In this document: piece after piece, positions 35,401 to 45,714 of the stretch | Position numbering within the stretch: the first letter of the stretch is position 1 | How the letters are laid out: each line of letters begins with the position of its first letter | Origin: Nematostella vectensis | Taxonomy: Eukaryota > Cnidaria > Anthozoa > Actiniaria > Edwardsiidae | Length of the DNA stretch: 64,000 bases | Assembly: GCF_932526225.1 (NCBI RefSeq) | Contig: NC_064043.1 | Coordinates: forward strand, 4,393,501-4,457,500 | Direction: 5' to 3' | The notes under the pieces: generated by a model | Databases searched by the model: none | What the model was told of the DNA's origin: nothing | What the model saw: only the letters and a program-made list of their open reading frames with translations | Translations under genes and position numbers: made by a program

Positions 35401-38303
35401 TGGTGTTTGCTATGACTATGTGAAAATCTACGATGGTAGTTCTACTTATAGTACCCTGCTGGGCACATTCTGTGGCTCCAATATCCCACCAGTTATTGTG
35501 TCTTCTGGAAGATATCTGTATTTGAAGTTTTACAGCGGCTCATATACCACCAGTACTGGTTTCCAAATTAGATTCAAGCAGATTTACTCCTGTAAGTAGG
35601 GATTATTTTTAATTGTCAAACAGTTTGGACATGTCTTTGTATTCATGCTAATATTTTTGTGAGATTTTTACTGCTGAGTATATATAAAATATGAGATAAT
35701 CACAGACGAAGATGCAATTTCTCTTAAAAGAGAAAAGCAAAAAAATGATGATGATGATGATGATGATCATCATCATCATCGTTGTCGTCATCATCATCAT
35801 TATTATTATTATTATCATCTTGGGCAGAGAACTGTTGGTCAAAACATTATTCGACACACCCAAATACATAGAAGGTGTAATTAATCCAACCCCTCGGTAC
35901 ACAATATTTATTTGAAGAAAGGATCTTTCCCGACATTTTTTCTACGACTTTTGAGCTCCCAGCATACCCTGGTTCCAGAGGGGACCTGGGTGTACTCCTA
36001 CCACGGATACATTCTAAAAGCCGCAACAAAACTGTGTTCACTATAAAGCTGCCCCTGTCGGGACAAATGTAGATTGATCAATCTGGCGTGTATACAGGGG
36101 GTGTGTCAAGTCCGCTAGTCCCCTATGTCTATCCAAGTTGAAGTTTCTGTACACCAGGTCATTAGCCTCCCTCTCAGCCACTGATCTTTTCTTGTGGTTA
36201 ACTCTACTATTATGGTACTTTCAAAGCGTATCTGAAACTTGGTTTTAGTAGAGCCTACATATTGGAAATCGCACATGCCTTACATAGAGCAGATAAACAA
36301 CATTTATATCACTGTTACAGTCGGTTACATAGTGATGATGATGATGATAATTGTACCCTTATACCCTATTACCCTTGTACCAACAAATTAGAAAGTTTTA
36401 ATATTGGAATTTATTTAAAAAAAAGTTAAAGTAAAAAACGTCTATTTTTTTACAGATCCTTCTTCTACAACCTGCACGACCACAAACTCCTTCTCAAAAA
36501 ACAACAATTTGCAACTGTATGCTACCAGCTACAGCAAATATCTAAACAGTCCAAGTTGGCCCTTATCCTATCCAAACAGTATGCAGTGCACATGGGTGAT
36601 CTCTGCGCCCTCTTCATACTACATCAAGTAAGTATTTTATAAACTGAACAATGGCGCATAACTAGGAGGTGCCAAAATGTGGTCTCTCATTCAGGAATTG
36701 AATGAGAATTTAAACTGCACATCCACTCAGAATATCTATGCCTGTATATCCCCTCCTTTGATTTGAATATGTTAATATATTTTAGATGTCTCTGCATTTT
36801 TTTACACTAAAGCAAAGAAAATTGAGCCTTTTTATGTTATAAACATAAACAGCTTTTCGCTTCAAATAACCATCTCATTTGCGAACTACATCTCATTGAT
36901 TTGATGTATGATTTACTAAAGTTAGATATTACAGACCTAAATGATGTAAAAATATATTTTTTCTTTTTCCAAGTGTTTGTCTTTTAGACCCATGATCTCT
37001 GAATTATTTGTTTGGGCAAATCAAAATGGAAATTTTTAATTAAGTTACTGAACGCAAGGTCTATTACTTTGTTAGAAACAGATAAATACCCAAAGTGGCT
37101 AGAACTCAAATAAAAATATATATATTTTCTGTATTTTTTAGGATAACTTCAGTCTCCAAGTCTATGGAGTATGATTTTGGCTGTGATAATGACTACATCA
37201 GAGTGAGAAATGGTAACAGTGCAAGCAGTGGGTTAATTGGTGACTACTGCGGCTCCTCATCCATGTCAGTCCAATCCACCGGCAGCTACATGTGGATTCG
37301 ATTTCGCTCCAACCAAGGCGCCAACATATACACAGGCTTTCAAATCAAGTACATAGCAGTAAAAAAATGTAAGTGATGTTGTTCTGTTCTGTACAGTATA
37401 GTATAGTACCTTACGCAAACTAAAAGTTTCTGGTTAATATTGCTAAAAAAGGACTTGCAAAAGATATATTTTTGTAAAATATATTGTATGGATTTTACTG
37501 GTTTAGTGGGTGTACAGTGGTGTTTGTTATTATTTTATGAAAGAAATAGAAAACTTCTGCTCTGATATAAGCACAAATAACTGTAAAAAGGTATCCTTTA
37601 GTGGGGCTTATATATCCTCACTGCATTAATCTGTTGGTTTTCAAACAATTTAATAATTATAACACAAAGATATTAATCTGATTTTTTTTTTGTGTGTGTA
37701 GCAACTTCTAGCAGCTCACTGACTGGCATAATTGTTGGGGTGCTGGTGGCAATTGGTGTTGTTGTGGGAATCGTAGTGGCAGCCATTTGTTGCTGCAAGA
37801 AAACAGGCCGACCAGGTGCTGTTGCTGTTCCGATGGCTACTACCACAGTCACAACAGTTACCAATGGACCCCCACTTCAACAGCGCCAGCAGCACCCTCC
37901 ACCAGGGCATCCTCCGATGGGTGGTGGATACCCAGGGCAGCAACCAGGTGGACCTCCACCATCCTACGACAGCACCATGCAACAAGGTGGGTCCTATCCA
38001 CCTGGACAACAACCCTACCCTGGACAGCAAGCCTACCAAGGACAACCTGGTGCCTACCCCCAAGGACAGCCTTACCCCGGACAGTCATACCCTCAGGGCC
38101 AGGAGCCTTATCCAGAGAAGGGTGGGTACCCACCAGCAGGGGTGGGGCAGCATTCTGGTCCATACCCAGGTCAGCCCGGAATGGTGGGCCCTCCACCAAT
38201 GGGAGGTCCACCACCTATGGGAGGTCCACCTGGAGGATACCCTCCACCTCCTCCTCCACCAGGTGCTGGCGACCCTGCATATCCTCCGCCTGTTTCTATG
38301 TAA
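32468..38303 (+). CDS. Two-CUB-domain type I membrane protein with a proline-rich cytoplasmic tail, six exons
   Basis: Exons: 32468-32501, 34717-34755, 35220-35591, 36456-36627, 37142-37368, 37702-38303 (TAA). GT-AG introns; 1446 bases, 481 residues, phase kept. Residues 1-24 form a hydrophobic signal (LASLYVVLAIFV). CUB1 (about 27-148) and CUB2 (about 152-281) each have four cysteines; CUB1 shows DYVKIYDG and GTFCGS, CUB2 shows DNDYIRVRNG and GDYCGS. One TM helix (about 288-310, GIIVGVLVAIGVVVGIVVAA) is followed by CCCKK, a likely palmitoylation and stop-transfer site. The tail (about 315-481) is Pro/Gly/Gln/Tyr-rich with repeated YPGQ-like units and one PPSY (367-370), a WW-domain ligand. 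CUB domains bind proteins outside the cell; the tail suggests adaptor recruitment, perhaps of a NEDD4-type ligase. It has no enzyme domain. No specific named orthologue is recognised. AATAAA occurs at 39157. Confidence 0.9.
33479..33612 (+). repeat. Dispersed G-rich repeat in CUB-gene intron 1
   Basis: A G-rich block after tttttctttggg is followed by gcagtatctccacgggacg, which is identical to part of the 20560-20830 block. A member of the same family in the same orientation. Confidence 0.6.
35743..35817 (+). repeat. (ATG)n-(ATC)n self-complementary microsatellite in CUB-gene intron 3
   Basis: Eight or so atg/gat units pass directly into cat/atc units and then tta units, so the tract can fold into a hairpin. 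Open frames read through it are artefacts. Confidence 0.85.
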
Positions 38304-40091
38304 CTAGGGGACCGACCATTATCTGGCAGGTCAGTAAAATTTCCAAAATAACAATGGACAATCACTCCTTGGCTGAAAGGCAAAGTAAATTCCAGAGAAA
38401 TAACATCGAGCAAGTTTACTTGCCATAAAAAAGTTTAAGCAGGAAACAGATATGTTACTTCCCATTCAGACATGAAATGATCGACCCTTAAGTCCGCTTT
38501 AGACAGAACAATTTAGTCGTATGCAATTTGCCCACAACATCTCTACAACTCGACTCAGATAGTAGCCTACACCTACAAGTCTTCTACGATGCTCGACGAG
38601 AAAAGTGATGGTTTGTAATTCAGGGCTAAGACATATTGTGCGCAGTTGGCATACAGCTAAATCGTGTTGTCTAAATCTGACTTGTTTTGATTCAAGTTTT
38701 AAATTTGTAAAACTTTGATGGACTTTTTTGGACTTTGAATGTTTTTTTAATGGCAGGAAGGGAAGTCGGTCTTTTATGTAAATACCATTAATAGCTTTTA
38801 ACAAATTAGTGTTCTCATTCAAAGTGAGATATTACAAGTTTAAATACTAAACTAGAGGGGTCTTTTAGCGAAAACGAGGATGCCAATCCAGCCACTACTT
38901 TCAGGCTGTTTAAATTTGAAAATATAGACAGTCGACAATTTGTGAGAAAACTTCAAATTTCATTCTTTCAGTTTGTTTCGAAGTTTTGTGACCTGGTTTG
39001 AGCGGGGACTTCGGTCGGCAGGATTTTCCCTCCTTTAACATGGAAAAATTGGACTTTCCACTGATCAAAACAACAATGGAATAGGTTGTGGGTGGGAGCA
39101 GTTGTCCCAATGGTTACCTCTTGGGTTGTATGTATATATTTATACACGTAAAGAAAAATAAAGCTCTAAATAATTGTATATGATCAATAAGAAGATAAGG
39201 GGTATTCCACATTATCGCGCAGAAAAGATAATGGGTTTTAAGCCGGGACGCGAAGAATATCGTAAGATGTTTATCTGATGGCGGCCTTATGACAAGGGTG
39301 ATTGATCCAGGCGGTGAAAGGTGACTGTTGATGGCTCTGTCGTTGACAGGGTATATAAACACTTCTCTGCAAGCACCTTCTTTCTCTGGTCTGCTTTTTA
39401 GTTAAGCTATGTTGTTGTTAAGGTGTGGCGTAAATTCGCCCCACCATTTCTCGGTTTTAATTTCAATTCGTGTGATCTCTGAAACATTTTGTATACATTT
39501 ATTAATTAATTGAGTGATTACAAATTAGAAAGCCACAATTATCCAAAACAATCAGCCCTGTGTCACTTTATACCGTGTTTACACTGCTCGCACGCTACGC
39601 TGCCTTGTGTTAGATATTCATTACAAGTTCATTATTTGTTGATTAGTACTTTGACCCCCGGCAAAAAAACATTATCATGATATATAGTAGTCTGCAATAT
39701 AAAAGCTCTTTAAAGGACTATGTCAATAATTGTTATTAGTTTACTCAACTGAAGCTAGCCTATGTGTGTTTCATGCTACAGCGTGAAAATGATTGACAGA
39801 CCCCTAGGCATTCTAGAGGGGGGGGGGGGGGGGGTGTAGCATGTTTTCGTCTTTGTAATGTATGTGTTATCTTCTCCCAGCCAAAACCCTAGAAAATCTA
39901 ATGGTTCGTGTAGGTAAAAGATGTCCTGAAAGTGATCGCTACCTCGATGTCGAGAGAAAATATATGATACACAAGCACCTTATAACCAAAACCAAAAATA
40001 ATAAAAGTTTGAATAAATAAAGTATGAAAATGATAGTCTGAATATTATTTATTATTATTGATATCCCCGCGCCATTGTCTTTAACCAAAGT

Positions 40092-40160
<69 letters not shown>

Positions 40161-42886
40161 TTATCAATTTATATTGCGCTTTTTTCATATAATGATCAAA
40201 AGCGCATAAAGTTATTCTCCATTGTATCCATTATCGTATTAAGAAAGATTTCGCTTAGCTTTAGCCAATAATCTTTTACAGTGGTGTCCATGACATGACG
40301 AAAAAACCTGGAAAACGCGCAATTCCAGATAGAGAGAGAAGACACAATTTCTTACAATGGCTATAGGTTCCTTGTATTACGGACTGATTTTCAAAACACA
40401 AATTACGTGAGGCCGAAGTGCACATAACCAGATTTTGGCTTTTGAAGATAATTTTTCCTTGATCATCATTGCCCTGTGTATCAGTTCAGGGACGAAAAGC
40501 TCAAATTTCAATGACACCTTTCAAAAAGTCGCATCAATTTAAAGAAAGTCGCACTTGATATTTTGTTTGCTATAAGTTACTAAGTACTCAGAGAAATTCT
40601 CCGCCTTATTCGATGTGAAATGGGCTTATTTGAAGCGTCACCTCATGTTTTTCCGTCATGTCGGTGTCCATGGAAATGTTTGCTTTTCAAACGCGCGTAG
40701 TCCGAGTTTCCCTGGGCCGAGGGTACGCTTGCCACGCTGATCACCACAGGACTCCCAATAGAATACCCCTCCCCCCATAAAAAAGGACAAGAAGAAGAAA
40801 TGAGAGCCGTACCCTTTGCTAACACTTGTCGTAGAGGGTTGGGTGTAGATCTAGATATTTTACAAAAAAATATATGAAGCAGAAAGGCAACGCTTTTTGG
40901 TGGCCAATGAGATGGGAAGATACGAATCCCCTACGCAAACCCCTTGTGCCTGTCCCCGCTGTAATAAACAATCCCCAAACAGATGAAAAATCGTAGTATT
41001 GATGCCCAACTTAAATGGTCACATCCCTTAATTCCCGTTTTAGCGCTAATAAGACTGAATGAAACTCCCTACGGCAAAAAAAAAAAAACAAATAATAACG
41101 CGATTACAGTTACAGAGACTGGGGCAAATGTTTATGAAAAGCCTTAAAATTCGTCTTCCAACCACAAGAAATCCGTCTTTTGATCTCTTAGCAATGAATG
41201 AATAGATGATATTTACATATAAAGGCGTAGTTGCTTTTATTGAAGATCCTTACCAAATGCCACAAAAATCATAAGCAAACATAAACTACCCTTATTTTTA
41301 TCGCCTCAAAAGAAAATGGCATACTGTGGCTTTTTACCCGTCTGAGTTTGTCAAGTGCTTGGCCTGCTTTTAGCGTTTATGTGACATGCAAATTTCCCGC
41401 AAAGTAGAGATGATGTTCAACGCGACTATATCTTCTCACGCAATGTACCTGACACGCATAGAGTTGACATGACGTCACGTTGAATTAGATTTGAATGCTC
41501 AATCTGTTCAAAATATAAGGTCACGATGAAAGAGAAGGAGAGATAGTAGACGTGCAGGGACCGAATTGGATTCTGAAACCCTAAAGGTAAACGTTTTCCT
41601 CTTAAACTTTCAATCTTTAGGAGAATTAATCATAAACTGCTTTCCAATAGATTGAAAATGGGGCAAAATTATTATATCGAGTGGCAAACAACTGCTTTTT
41701 TCGCTAGATGATGGTTTATTGATACTTTCATTTAAAAAAGGGTTTGCTTAATATGTTATGTTACATCTGCAAGAGTGTTTAAAGAATGTATTGATTTGCT
41801 TGGATGGCTACGCTCAGCATATCACCTATAAAAAGGGCCGATATAATTTCAGTAAGAGAAATGGTAATCATTTATTTTCGCGGAAGGCAAGCGGAAATTG
41901 AATGACAACTGGGCTTTCAGGAAGATAGCAAACAAACACACCGTGGGAAGACAACGCAATCATAACAACTATTAGGAAAAAGTTATTTATAGTTAAAAAA
42001 CATGATATAGCAAAACGACTAAAAAATGGTAAATACCTTTTTCTATTCAGATATTCTTTAGGGTTGGTTCTGACTAGGACGCCTACGCAAGCACAACAAA
42101 CGATATTTTCTCATTCTCATTAGAACACAAGAGCAAGTGCTACAGAACGCAACTGCTTGATTTTCTTTAGTTTTCGATGGTGTTTGACCGATTCTCAATT
42201 GTTCTTGCGTTTGCGTCGTAGGTGAGTATATTGGCGGTCGTGGAGGGCTAGGAGAGCTGCCAGTGTAGTGACGTCATGTTTTGAGCAGGTGAACCACAGG
42301 GAAACCGAGAGATCAGAAGTAAATAAAACAAAGGGGACCAAAAGAAATGATAAAAAAACTAGCGAGGAGATAGCACAATTTAAATCAAAGCTGATCATAT
42401 GCTATAAGGGAGAATGGGGTGAAGTTAAATCGTGTGACATTTAATGCGTTTTTTAATATTCTGTGAATTCTCGTCAATAATTTCCAACTGAAAAACAGCT
42501 TTTCGGTTTTCGCCGTTCAAAATAACGAAATTATATATGGAGCTTTTTGAGTGTTTGGCGCCTTTCATCAGCGAGGTGGCGTGATCGGAAACCAGCTCAG
42601 TGCTGACCAACGGACGCCAGAAGGCAATTTAGCTGTTGGAATCGTCGGCAAGAGTTCGCAGAATATTGAAAAACGAAGTAACTAGTTAATAAATAATAGT
42701 TAATGAATAATATTTATAAAAGCAGACGCCAATACTTCTTTACTTTGCCGTATTCTGCTTTTTTTAGTGCTCGCAAAAATAATAGAGACAAAGCACTTTG
42801 CTTCGCGCTCAGCATTTCTATATTTGTGAATGTTTTTGGTGCCTATCTATGACTTTTTCCAGTTTTAAATCTTCGGACGAAACAAC
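38304..42886. other. Intergenic region between the CUB gene and Sprouty
   Basis: No protein-like frames. Contains the 3' UTR of the CUB gene (AATAAA at 39157), a G tract at about 39821-39834 and an (ATA)n microsatellite at about 40093-40163. A pyrimidine-rich acceptor-like site (gactttttccag) about 27 bases before the Sprouty ATG suggests a 5' UTR intron, so part of this region may be transcribed. Confidence 0.5.
40093..40163 (+). repeat. (ATA)n microsatellite
   Basis: About 23 uninterrupted trinucleotide units in intergenic sequence. Confidence 0.9.
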
Positions 42887-44698
42887 ATGTCAGGCATAGA
42901 GTCACTGAACGCAAAAACCAGCAAAGACCAGAAAGAAAACATATACCACTCCCTAGAAAACCACAGAGACAAAATAGATCCCATGTTAGGAATTGGACCC
43001 ATTTTACAAACTGGGACATCACGCCACGGTCAGCGGGGAACTGTTACTACGCAACATGTTACCAGGCAACCACTTGTAGGACGAGCAACTGGTCAGTGGG
43101 GCCGCGGGGGACTGGGTGAGGCGCCAAGAGATGGGCCAAGCACAGGGTGCCAAGGATACGCATCTAGAGTGAATTACGTCGAGGAGAGAGGGAGGCCCAT
43201 GAGTGCGACGCCCGCACCGGACCACAACTCGCGTATAGAATCAGTATGGAGTCCCCAACCTGTAATATTAGAGCAAGTGGAGGACAAAGGAAACTGGCGT
43301 AGGGCACGTACATTGCATGGTGTGCTTAGAACGGAGCGGGGAGACATGGTGCCTCCATTATCCGACAGACGGCCAGAGCCGCATGCGATAAGGCGGCGGA
43401 CGGGTTACAAGTTGTATCCGTCACGCACCGAAGTTGCCCGATCAGATAACTCTATTGTTACAAGAGTCGCACAGCATTATATAAATGTTCCGATACCGGG
43501 TAAACGGCCAGGTCAGAATGCGTTTCGACCACAAACTGATAACAAGCCCTGGCCGAAGTCATGCACCGAGAATGCGCCATATGAAAACTCTATTGACGCG
43601 AAAACTGTGCAGGATAACATTAAAGTCATGGTTAAAGACCTGGATCGTGCGGGAGGTGTGCAAACGACTAGCTATGCGAGTGGCTATCAAGGTCGGGAAC
43701 GAAGCATACCCTCCATTAATTCACGAGGGTGTGGGATTAAAACGGACGGCCAAAAAGTCGAAGTAGGCAGGGGTACTGGACCACCTTGTACTACTGAACA
43801 TAGCATCAAGACTAGAGTATCAGATGCGACTAGTAACAACATACTAGAGGTGAAAGTCGACGTACGAAAACCAATATTACTACACGTTAGTCTATCTGAG
43901 GACCATGAACTTACAGAAAAAGAATTAAAATACGAGAGGAAAGCAAGACGAAGGTTGATGCGTAGCTTATCGATACCTCACAGTAAGGTTAGTAGTGCGG
44001 ATGAACTTTGCAGTCCGAAGGATGGGACGGTTCGGATGGACTCACCACAAGGCAAAAACAAGGTTGAGGATGCTAGTGATGACATACGAGTGTCAGACAG
44101 CAATGGGTTAAAAGTACCCAGAGCGCAGCAGTTGCGCAGTAAATCTCTCCCTGTGAACGCGGTCCACAGTCTCCAAAGACTGCGAAGAAAACCATCCAGT
44201 GAGATGTTTCCGCTGCGCTATTTCGCATACCTCGGGAGGCGTTTTCAGCCAAGGGGACGCCTGCCCTCTACGCAAGATATCCACACAGCGCGTCCCATAA
44301 TTCTCACCAGCACAAGCGTCGTGTCTCCCGATGCCTCGGACGGTATTCGTACGCAAATCAATCAACTCCAGCCGGGGTTTGAGACAACACAAAAAGCAAA
44401 CGACTGGACGGAGTGCGTGGAGTGTGCCACGTGCGTTTGTTGCGTTAAGGGGGCTATCTATCACTGCACTAAAGATACAGAGACGGAGGGAGAGATGGCA
44501 GATCAGCCATGCGCATGCGAAGGTCCGTACTGCTTCATTCGCTGGACAATCCTCGGAGCACTGTCTCTTTGCTTGCCGTGCTTATGTTTGTATTTGCCGC
44601 TTCAGGGATGTAGGAAATGCATGCAGCATGCGCGTGGACGAGGCCGGTACTATAAGGACATTGAATTGGAATCCTATTTAGCTTCGCCTGGTCAGTAA
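42887..44698 (+). CDS. Sprouty-family receptor tyrosine kinase / MAPK feedback regulator, long form
   Basis: 603 residues in one exon. The C-terminal 95 residues hold the Cys-rich Sprouty domain: ECVECATCVCCVKGAIYHC, then ADQPCACEGPYC, RWTILGALSLCLPCLCLYLP and QGCRKC. The spacing of the cysteines and the WTILGALSLCLPC core match Sprouty and SPRED proteins. No EVH1 domain is seen, which favours Sprouty over SPRED. The domain is palmitoylated in known members and places the protein at membranes, where it damps FGF/EGF-to-ERK signalling. The N-terminal 500 residues are basic, polar and probably disordered; NIYHSLEN near residue 18 could stand for the conserved N-terminal Tyr motif, but NxYxxxP is not complete. 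The size is like Drosophila Sprouty (591) rather than the roughly 300-residue vertebrate proteins. AATAAA lies at 44770, about 70 bases after the stop. Confidence 0.9.
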   Translation: MSGIESLNAKTSKDQKENIYHSLENHRDKIDPMLGIGPILQTGTSRHGQRGTVTTQHVTRQPLVGRATGQWGRGGLGEAPRDGPSTGCQGYASRVNYVEERGRPMSATPAPDHNSRIESVWSPQPVILEQVEDKGNWRRARTLHGVLRTERGDMVPPLSDRRPEPHAIRRRTGYKLYPSRTEVARSDNSIVTRVAQHYINVPIPGKRPGQNAFRPQTDNKPWPKSCTENAPYENSIDAKTVQDNIKVMVKDLDRAGGVQTTSYASGYQGRERSIPSINSRGCGIKTDGQKVEVGRGTGPPCTTEHSIKTRVSDATSNNILEVKVDVRKPILLHVSLSEDHELTEKELKYERKARRRLMRSLSIPHSKVSSADELCSPKDGTVRMDSPQGKNKVEDASDDIRVSDSNGLKVPRAQQLRSKSLPVNAVHSLQRLRRKPSSEMFPLRYFAYLGRRFQPRGRLPSTQDIHTARPIILTSTSVVSPDASDGIRTQINQLQPGFETTQKANDWTECVECATCVCCVKGAIYHCTKDTETEGEMADQPCACEGPYCFIRWTILGALSLCLPCLCLYLPLQGCRKCMQHARGRGRYYKDIELESYLASPGQ

Positions 44699-44954
44699 TT
44701 TAAAGGGGCTGTGTCAAAAACAGCCACGGCAAAGCTCAGCGACCCGCAACAATCAATTGTGCGATATCAAATAAAAGCCAAAGAATATACAGGTCGCTTC
44801 TTTGTTATAGCCTTAACTATGCCACAGCCCTTTCATTAGTGCTCACGGACGAGCTTGACAAGTTCTTTACGGACGGAAACCTGGTTTTTGTATAAACATA
44901 CAACCCCATTTTCATGTAACATGGAACTTTTTCTATATGAAAAGTCTGTAGTAC

Positions 44955-45395
44955 AGTGGAACCTGGATTTTACGATACTATGATTTTACGATTACCTCCA
45001 TTTTACGATAGGGTTCCTTTCTCTCGACGGAAATACAGTGAAATGTATAAGAAATTACCTCGATCTAACGATATTGTATACAACGATATTCTCGATTTTA
45101 CGATACAAATCTGTTCTCCCAAGCGTAATTTTGACCTCGATATAACGATATTACTGATTCTGACTATCAACAGAACAACAAAAGTCTTCTTGACTTGTTA
45201 AATACAGATTAGTCTAACAGAGAGTAATTGAATAGTCTAACTCAGAGTACAGTTACAATTTTATCATTTTGTAAAAGTTTATTATTAACCTGACCTCGCT
45301 ACAATGATATTTTCAATGGATTTTCCTTTATATCGTAAATTCGAGGACCTCTTTTTTTTTCGCCCGAGGCATATCGTAAAATAAAGGTTCCATTG
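44955..45395. mobile_element. pogo/Tigger-like MITE with CAGTGGAACC ends and TA target site
   Basis: The left end is cagtggaacctggattttac and the right end is the inverse complement of caatggaacctttattttac. Both are flanked by TA. Inner subterminal repeats of the ttttacgat and gatataacgat type are scattered on both sides. At 441 bases and with no transposase it is non-autonomous. It lies between the 3' ends of Sprouty (+) and the isoleucyl-tRNA synthetase (-). Confidence 0.85.
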
Positions 45396-45714
45396 TAAAA
45401 AGAAGTTATAATGTAGAGAGAGAACGCGTGAGAGTGTTTTTTGAAAATAACTGAAGAAAACAATCAATAGAAGTTCAATATATTTATTTTCTCCACAAAT
45501 TGAGAGGATCTGGCGCAATTTTTTAAGTAGCAACATAGAATCCAAAGGATTATTGTAAAGTAATCCAGAGAAGACTCGGGTTAATTAAAATAGTGCTTCA
45601 CTTGGAATACTCAATGTACAGGAGATCAACTATGGAGACTATACTGACTTAACTAATTTAAAATGATTCCTTACTTCAAAAGATATCAGCTTCCTAAGCC
45701 TGGACGGATGACTT

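Noticed and set aside
35648-35915. Frames of repeated Met/Ile
   Set aside because: They read an (ATG)n-(ATC)n microsatellite in an intron.
37716-38428. Several overlapping proline- or glycine-rich frames on both strands
   Set aside because: Shadows of the proline-rich last exon of the CUB gene.
43485-44681. Alternative-frame and antisense frames inside the Sprouty exon
   Set aside because: Shadows of the 603-residue frame, which carries the recognisable Cys-rich domain.
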